21,451 nt of DNA from assembly GCA_964427535.1 (NCBI GenBank), contig CAYRVF010000091.1, forward strand, positions 1-21,451, written 5' to 3'. Below, one piece after another: positions 17,162 through 21,451 of the stretch. The stretch's first letter is position 1. Each line of letters begins with the position of its first letter. Under the pieces are notes generated by a model. That model was not told the origin of the DNA, ran no database searches, and saw nothing but the letters and a program-made list of their open reading frames with translations. Source of the stretch: CAYRVF01 sp964427535 (lineage in GTDB: Bacteria > Chloroflexota > Ktedonobacteria > Ktedonobacterales > JADMIN01). A program made the position numbers and the translations under genes.

Positions 17162-17353
17162 CTTCCCCTCCCAGTGCCAGCACATCGTACGACGGAGGTG
17201 CTCCTTGCTGTACGCAGAACGTACCGCGCTCACGCCCCCGTTGATTATCTCTCATCTATGAGACGTAGCGACGCGCCCAAGTGGAACGCGCGATGGGACC
17301 TGGCGCCGCGTAATGAAAAACAAACGGTAGCGCGGGAGCGTGGTGAGCCGCCA

Positions 17354-17983
17354 CTATCGCTTGTTGCGCCGCGCCTGCCCGCTCTTCCCGGCGGGAGGAC
17401 GTGCCGTCGTCTGACGTGCGGAAGGAGCTGGAGATCGAGGAGAAGCCAGGCGCGGTTCAGGTGTCGCTTGCAGGCGGTTGAGGGCCAGCAGGAACGTGAC
17501 CAGCGTGAGGATGTGGATGCCCGTACACCACTCACAGATGCGGTGCAGCAGCACGATCTCGGTGTAGACGAGGTACAGGACGAACAACAGGCCGAGCGCG
17601 CCCCACATCACCTGCGCCAAACGGAGCCGCGGTGGCTCTGACCTGCCGTTCCAGACACTGAGCAGACCGACGAGCGCGAGTCCGCCGCTCACCAGAAACC
17701 ACAGCATCCCAGGGATGGTGATCGGAATCGACGTGCCTGGGACGACAGAGTACGCGCTCGACGTAACGGCCTGGCAATCGACGACGCCGCCCGCGGTGCA
17801 GACAAGCCGCCCGCCCTGATAATGCACCACTGTCAGGTACACCGAGATCGCCACGCCGACGACCGCGATGACCACGAGCGCGACCAGCCCCGGTGCGACA
17901 TGCGTCAACTGCCGCAGCCGCTCGCCCAGTGGCTCGCCGGACGTCGCGAGCGAGCCGCCCCGCACATCTCGTGTCGCACTCAT
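17354..17983 (-). CDS. vitamin K epoxide reductase (VKOR) family protein
   Basis: Integral membrane quinone-linked thiol oxidoreductase, the counterpart of DsbB in many bacteria: it re-oxidises a thioredoxin-fold partner and passes electrons to quinone. The ATG preceded by GAGGAG is used (209 residues). Four membrane segments and both cysteine pairs are visible: loop pair C62 and C70 (VCTAGGVVDCQAV) and active-site C150-E-W-C153, with S76 after the loop. Its C-terminal tail (about 170-209) is basic, P/A/R-rich and lacks a fused thioredoxin domain, so a separate partner is needed. The DUF929 protein encoded 73 nt upstream in the same direction is the obvious candidate. Confidence 0.92.
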   Translation of the reverse strand: MSATRDVRGGSLATSGEPLGERLRQLTHVAPGLVALVVIAVVGVAISVYLTVVHYQGGRLVCTAGGVVDCQAVTSSAYSVVPGTSIPITIPGMLWFLVSGGLALVGLLSVWNGRSEPPRLRLAQVMWGALGLLFVLYLVYTEIVLLHRICEWCTGIHILTLVTFLLALNRLQATPEPRLASPRSPAPSARQTTARPPAGKSGQARRNKR

Positions 17984-18015
17984 AGCCTGACTCTCTCCTC
18001 GCGAATGGCACATGC

Positions 18016-18037
18016 GGGGCGAAGCATGCCTCGCCCC
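18016..18037 (-). promoter_or_regulatory. intercistronic hairpin between DUF929 and VKOR genes
   Basis: GGGGCGA/TCGCCCC, 7-bp arms and 8-nt loop, in the 73-nt spacer. It may tune the ratio of the two products or be a processing site. A related GCGAGGC/GCCTCGC hairpin occurs at 14709. Confidence 0.35.
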
Positions 18038-18056
18038 TTCATTCAGCCGGTACCGC

Positions 18057-19031
18057 CTACTTCGGCAGTTGCGCCTCGATCTGCTGAATCTGCGGCGTGC
18101 ATGCGCTGGCGGGCTGGTTGTTCGTCACCTTGCAGATCGCGGCCGTCAGGTAGTTCGCGTTGCCGACGACAGCCTTCGTCACCGGATCGTTCGGGTTGCT
18201 CAGCTTGCTACCGATCTGGCTCCATGTCAGACCGTTGAGCAGCGCCGGATCGTAACCGCCGGAATACTGGCTGCCGTTGTTGGAATACTGACCGGCGATA
18301 TCCAGAGTGGGATATCCGTTGTTGCCGACGGTCGCCAGAATCTGCTGCTGCTGACTCGTCAGCGGCTCCAACTGGTTCTGGCTGCGGTCCTCATTCTCCA
18401 CCGGCACGAAGCTGATGTACTTGCTGGTGTAGCTCGACCCGTGGTACGTCAGCGTGGAGTAGTTACCGTCGTTGGCGGCGGAGGCCATCTGATGCAGGTT
18501 CGAGAACGTGCCGAAGCGGCTCAGCGCGATGGTCATGCTCCAGCGCTCGGCCGCACAGTAGGGGCAGAACTCGCCGCCGATGTAGAGGAACTCCGGCTTG
18601 CCGTTGTTGGTGAGAGCCGTGCTTGAGCCAGAGATCGAGCGCAGTGGGTCAGGCAGTCCGCCGGTGCCGACGGTGTTGCTGACGCTCGAGCTGACGCCCG
18701 TCACCTGATTGTAGATGCTCGCCGGCAGCGGCGCCCCGATGCCCGACGTGCTGGAGCTTCCCTGTTGCGCCTGGGCGAAGACGACGAAGCCGACGACCAG
18801 CAACACCACCGCGGCCAGCGTGGCGATGATGGGACCCTTGCCCCGCCATGGCGACTGACGCTTGGCCGCGCGGCGCGCCGCTCCACGCCCGGCAGCCTGG
18901 TTCGTGCCTGTGCGCTGACGAATCTCGTTCAGCCGCGATGACTGTGTCGACCCTTTCGAGGTCGTGGGCGGCGAAGCGCCGCCGTTCTTGGGGCGGGCCG
19001 TCGTGTTTTGCGGCCGCTTCGTGCTTGCCAT
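18057..19031 (-). CDS. DUF929 family, membrane-anchored thioredoxin-like protein
   Basis: 324 residues. A long basic, Ser/Thr/Arg-rich cytoplasmic N-terminus (1-65) is followed by one membrane helix (about 67-85) and an extracytoplasmic thioredoxin-like domain with C156-P-Y-C159 (FLYIGGEFCPYCAAERW). C-P-Y-C resembles the DsbA/glutaredoxin active site. The following segments (FVPVENEDRSQNQLEPLT, NNGYPTLDIAGQY with the cis-Pro-like Y-P-T) support the fold. DUF929 is known mainly from archaea and Chloroflexi. The start at ATG 19031 has the purine-rich GGCAGGAA sequence upstream. Likely role: disulfide donor re-oxidised by the adjacent VKOR protein. It lies 79 nt downstream of ctaG. Confidence 0.85.
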   Translation of the reverse strand: MASTKRPQNTTARPKNGGASPPTTSKGSTQSSRLNEIRQRTGTNQAAGRGAARRAAKRQSPWRGKGPIIATLAAVVLLVVGFVVFAQAQQGSSSTSGIGAPLPASIYNQVTGVSSSVSNTVGTGGLPDPLRSISGSSTALTNNGKPEFLYIGGEFCPYCAAERWSMTIALSRFGTFSNLHQMASAANDGNYSTLTYHGSSYTSKYISFVPVENEDRSQNQLEPLTSQQQQILATVGNNGYPTLDIAGQYSNNGSQYSGGYDPALLNGLTWSQIGSKLSNPNDPVTKAVVGNANYLTAAICKVTNNQPASACTPQIQQIEAQLPK

Positions 19032-19110
19032 GATTCCTGCCTTCTCCTCTGTCTCCCACCTGTGTCCAGCGTGGCGCTGCTCGCGATCCACGGGCTGATA
19101 TCGTCTTCAG

Positions 19111-20001
19111 TTAGACCTCAGCGCTCGTCGGATGCTCAGGCGACGGGGGAAGAATATAGATCCTGTCGTCGTCAAATTCTCCGGCGGCCTCGCGCTCGTT
19201 GCGGTCGGCCAGCGCCACCCAGCGGATGAAGACGATGCTCAACGCGATGATATACGGAATATTCGTCGGCAGCCACATAATGAGGCCGCCAAGTTGTTGG
19301 TCGCCCAGCGGTGTCGAGCCGAGTATGCGCGGTGCGCTCACGTACGGCGCATAGAACGGCGTCGCGGCGAAGGTCAGCAGCGCCCCCAGCACCACCATCG
19401 GCTGACATCCCAGGAAGAGATAGAGCACGCCGACGAGCGGCGCGACACGCGGGAAGACGCGCGACGGACCGCAGATCGGCAGCCAGAAAATAACACCGAA
19501 GACGATGAACGAGAGATGCTCGAAGATGTGCAGCGTCTCATTCGAGAGTGTCGCGTCGTAGAGTGCGGGCGCATGCCAGAGCCACAGATCGGCGTTCAGC
19601 AGCGTGAACGCGATGACCGGATGCGCGATCCACTTCGCCGCCGTCCTTGCCGCGGGCTTCCGGAAGAGCGGCTCGATCATCCAGCTCGGAATGCTCAGCA
19701 CAAAGAGCGGCGGAAAGACAACCGCCAACAACATGTGCTGCACCATATGCGCGCTGAACAGATAGTCGTCGCCGAGCGCATCCAGCGGCGAGAGCAGCGC
19801 GAACACCAGCACGACCACCGAGGTGACAAACAGACTGATCTGCAGTGTCGTCAGCCGCTCGTCAGGCTTCGTCTGCTCGTGGCGTCGCGCGGCGTAGAAA
19901 TAGGCGACGACGAGCACCGCGATGCCGAGCACGAGTGACGGACTAAAGTTCCAGCGGAGCCAGAGACTTTGCGTCGCCTCGGTGAGATGCGCGAGTACCA
20001 T
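19111..20001 (-). CDS. ctaG: cytochrome c oxidase assembly factor, caa3_CtaG type
   Basis: 296-residue polytopic membrane protein of the Bacillus-type CtaG (PF09678) family, needed for maturation of caa3-type oxidases, probably at the copper centre. Diagnostic features are LSPLDALGDDYLFSAHMVQH near residues 70-89 with the conserved H-x-x-x-H, HPVIAFTLLNADLWLWHAP with further conserved H and W, and EHLSFIVFGVIFWLPI. About seven membrane helices can be drawn, ending in a charged cytoplasmic tail (NEREAAGEFDDDRIYI). No oxidase subunit genes are in the window. It is the first gene of a likely ctaG-DUF929-VKOR transcript. A weak AGGA site lies 8 nt before the ATG. Confidence 0.9.
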   Translation of the reverse strand: MVLAHLTEATQSLWLRWNFSPSLVLGIAVLVVAYFYAARRHEQTKPDERLTTLQISLFVTSVVVLVFALLSPLDALGDDYLFSAHMVQHMLLAVVFPPLFVLSIPSWMIEPLFRKPAARTAAKWIAHPVIAFTLLNADLWLWHAPALYDATLSNETLHIFEHLSFIVFGVIFWLPICGPSRVFPRVAPLVGVLYLFLGCQPMVVLGALLTFAATPFYAPYVSAPRILGSTPLGDQQLGGLIMWLPTNIPYIIALSIVFIRWVALADRNEREAAGEFDDDRIYILPPSPEHPTSAEV

Positions 20002-20079
20002 GCGTGCCGTCCTACGGTCCTACTGACGTGTGTGGGTGTCGACAGTGAGCGATAGCGTGAAGACCAACGCCTCCAGTTC

Positions 20080-20085
20080 ATTGTA
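20080..20085 (-). promoter_or_regulatory. -10 candidate of the ctaG operon
   Basis: TACAAT on the minus strand (5 of 6 matches), 78 nt before the ctaG start, without a good -35. An 11-bp-period direct repeat lies further upstream. Confidence 0.4.
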
Positions 20086-20135
20086 CCGAGTTTTCGCGCG
20101 ATACCGCTACGCTGGTTAGGACCTTTGCCAAAAAC

Positions 20136-20154
20136 ATTCAGCGGAAATTCAGCG
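20136..20154. promoter_or_regulatory. 11-bp-period direct repeat upstream of ctaG
   Basis: ATTCAGCG-GAA-ATTCAGCG, two perfect octamers one helical turn apart, about 51-69 bp upstream of the -10 candidate. It could be an activator site; the sequence differs from the GCGACA arrays. Confidence 0.4.
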
Positions 20155-20180
20155 TGAGGACGGTTCGCTGTTCGGCAGTG

Positions 20181-20314
20181 CTGGCCCCCTCTCCCAGCCT
20201 CTCCCTCAGCTGATACTGGGAGAGAGGAGCCAGACGCACGTGGAGCGGCGCGGCGCGCATATGAAAAGCCCCTCTCTCGGCGTCAGCCGAGGGAGGGGTT
20301 GGGGAGGGGGCAGG
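20181..20314 (-). repeat. composite palindromic repeat, copy B
   Basis: Inverted copy of 11940-12076. The left unit CTGGCCCCCTCTCCCAGCCT... with CAGAGGAG/GAGAGGAGCCAG, the CACGTGG core and the right unit CCCCTCTCTCGG...GTCAGCCG...GGGAGGGG all align with the reverse complement of copy A. The central ~25 bases differ most. It ends 3 nt from the stop of the VIT-like gene, so it may also act as its terminator. Confidence 0.7.
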
Positions 20315-20316
20315 CG

Positions 20317-20946
20317 CTACGCGTTGCCGAAGATGATCGCGGCGACGAAGACGAGCGCGCCGCTACCCATAACCTGGAGCGCCGAGAGGCCCCAGTTCGT
20401 GCCGAAGAAGCGGTGGCGAATCGCGGAGATAAGAGTCAGCTCGACGGCTACGACGATATACGCCGCGACGAGCGCGGCGTGCAGATTCGGCAGCAAGAAG
20501 GGCAGCGTATGCAACGCGCCACCCAAGAAGGTCATGACGCCGGTGATGCCGCCGCGTAGCCACGGATTGCCGCGGCCCGTCAGCTCGCCGGTGTCTGAGA
20601 GCGCCTCGGCGAACGCCATGCTGATGCCCGCACCTGTCGCGGAAGCCATACCCACGAGAAACGCCTTGAAAGGCTGTTGGGTCGCGAACGCGGTGGCGAA
20701 GATCGGTGCGAGCGTCGAGACCGAGCCGTCCATCAGGCCCGCGAGACCCGGCTGCACGACCTGGAGCACAAAGCTGCGCGCCTCAGCCTCGTCTCGCCGC
20801 GCCGAAGAACCCTGACGGCGATCGAGACGCTGCGCCATCGTATGCATACCAATCACGCGCAGCACGGCCGCCAGCAGCACGAGCAGGCTGGAGCGCTGAG
20901 TAGGACGTGACGCCTTGGACTGCTCTGTATCGAGATTGGTGCCCAT
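20317..20946 (-). CDS. VIT1/CCC1-type iron transporter, MbfA-like membrane domain
   Basis: 209 residues. From about residue 58 it matches the VIT domain of MbfA (membrane-bound ferritin/erythrin-VIT) proteins: VLQVVQPGLAGLMDGSVSTL, APIFATAF, GMASATGAGISMAFAEALSD, GRGNPWLRGGITGVMTFLGG and HTLPFLLPN. MbfA exports ferrous iron or manganese. The usual N-terminal ferritin-like (erythrin) domain is absent; residues 1-57 are hydrophilic apart from a short hydrophobic patch (LLVLLAAVLRVIGM). A GGGAAGGG site precedes the ATG. It lies 219 nt downstream of a Fur/PerR-family gene on the same strand, consistent with metal-controlled expression. Transport of Fe/Mn is inferred from the family. Confidence 0.85.
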   Translation of the reverse strand: MGTNLDTEQSKASRPTQRSSLLVLLAAVLRVIGMHTMAQRLDRRQGSSARRDEAEARSFVLQVVQPGLAGLMDGSVSTLAPIFATAFATQQPFKAFLVGMASATGAGISMAFAEALSDTGELTGRGNPWLRGGITGVMTFLGGALHTLPFLLPNLHAALVAAYIVVAVELTLISAIRHRFFGTNWGLSALQVMGSGALVFVAAIIFGNA

Positions 20947-21122
20947 AATTCCCTTCCCTCAGCGGAGTTCCGAACAGCGGATCCGCGAGCAGACTATGCC
21001 ATGTGAAGCGCCTCTCCACGTGCCCGAAACGGACATCATCGCGGAGAATCGCGTATCGTCGGATTGATTGTGAAACTGTCGACCTGAGCGGATGTGGCAT
21101 GCGCTGCCCGCTGGTTCCCTGG

Positions 21123-21138
21123 CCGGCGGCATCGCCGG
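21123..21138 (-). terminator. hairpin after the Fur-family gene
   Basis: CCGGCG-GCAT-CGCCGG, 6-bp perfect stem, 27 nt beyond the stop codon. No T tract; weak terminator candidate. Confidence 0.35.
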
Positions 21139-21165
21139 AAGGTGAGAGACCTCAGGACGCGGGAT

Positions 21166-21451
21166 CTATGCCCCGATAACGGCCGCGTCAACCGCGACAC
21201 GGCAGTTTGGGCAGAAGCCGTAATATTGCTCGGAACGGGTGACGATGCGATACCCGGCGATCTCGGCGGGCACGGCATGGACGGCGCCCACACGCTCGTC
21301 ACTCGACGGAATGTCGATCACGGAATGGCAGCGCATGCAGATCAGCTCCGCATGGCTGACGGTATTCGGGTCGAAATGGATGTGTCCATCGCCGGTGTCG
21401 AAGCGGCGAATCTCGCCCCACTCCACCAGCTCGTTCAGCACGTTGTAGAGC
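21166..21451 (-). CDS. Fur/PerR-family metalloregulator, C-terminal part (5' end outside window)
   Basis: 95 residues are visible, beginning LYNVLNELVEWGEIRRFDTG, the end of the winged helix. The dimerisation domain has both structural-zinc pairs: C-M-R-C and C-P-N-C. Aligned to B. subtilis PerR, the regulatory-site residues D85, H91 and D104 are conserved (HFDPNTVSHAELIC, SVIDI) but H93 is replaced by Glu. The YGFCPNC ending is typical of Fur/PerR. The DNA-binding helix and the residue equivalent to H37 lie outside the window, so Fur, PerR or Zur cannot be separated; PerR-like is favoured by YGxCxxC. Confidence 0.88.
   Translation of the reverse strand, partial: LYNVLNELVEWGEIRRFDTGDGHIHFDPNTVSHAELICMRCHSVIDIPSSDERVGAVHAVPAEIAGYRIVTRSEQYYGFCPNCRVAVDAAVIGA

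Larger units (their letters stand above)
20002..20316. other. intergenic region upstream of ctaG
   Basis: 315 bases without a gene: a -10-like element and a direct repeat for ctaG on the left, and composite repeat copy B on the right. Confidence 0.6.

Noticed and set aside
19132..19938. Plus-strand 268-aa frame opposite ctaG
   Set aside because: Arg/Gln/His-rich antisense shadow of a clear polytopic membrane protein.

Overview
The window is high-GC bacterial DNA with frequent GTG starts, proline/threonine-rich linkers on secreted proteins, VKOR and DUF929 disulfide-bond proteins next to a CtaG-type oxidase assembly factor, and dispersed CTCTCCC-rich palindromes. Together these suggest Chloroflexota (Ktedonobacteria or Thermomicrobia-like), but no rRNA or other decisive marker is present, so this is inference. 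The sequence is a scaffold with two runs of exactly 100 N (10301-10400 and 13531-13630). The second is an unmerged 55-bp contig overlap rather than missing DNA.

Layout. 1-1705 (minus): 5' part of an aconitase gene. 1706-2162: non-coding, with a hairpin-rich leader ahead of a membrane-anchored LysM/M23 peptidase (2163-3284). 3285-3435 holds two strong stem-loops, followed by a closely linked DedA membrane protein and Rieske ferredoxin (3436-4489), then a YdjM/DUF457 membrane hydrolase (4659-5291). 5292-5768 contains a promoter carrying two palindromic operators ahead of an SRPBCC gene and an ArsR-SRPBCC fusion regulator (5769-7112). Two minus-strand genes follow: an unknown 128-aa protein (7235-7621) and an epoxide-hydrolase-like alpha/beta hydrolase (7916-8851).

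8975-14418 is a signalling and transport block: a histidine kinase and OmpR-type regulator (minus), then a small two-helix membrane protein and an ABC ATPase/permease pair (plus). Two regulatory regions in the block carry the same array of four GCGACA-like hexamers at exact 11-bp spacing, each ending 9 nt before a -10-like hexamer. The simplest reading is that the response regulator controls itself, the small membrane protein and the ABC exporter.

14779-20001 (all minus) encodes envelope and redox functions: a secreted lysozyme-like/SLT protein with its own good promoter, a lipoprotein, a VKOR-family protein, a DUF929 thioredoxin-like protein and CtaG. The VKOR and DUF929 proteins probably form an extracytoplasmic disulfide-forming pair, linked by position to oxidase assembly. 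20317-21451 (minus) has a stand-alone VIT/MbfA-like iron transporter downstream of a Fur/PerR-family regulator cut by the window end. A ~135-bp composite palindromic repeat occurs twice in inverted orientation (11940-12076 and 20181-20314). I see no tRNA, rRNA, CRISPR array, prophage or insertion sequence.
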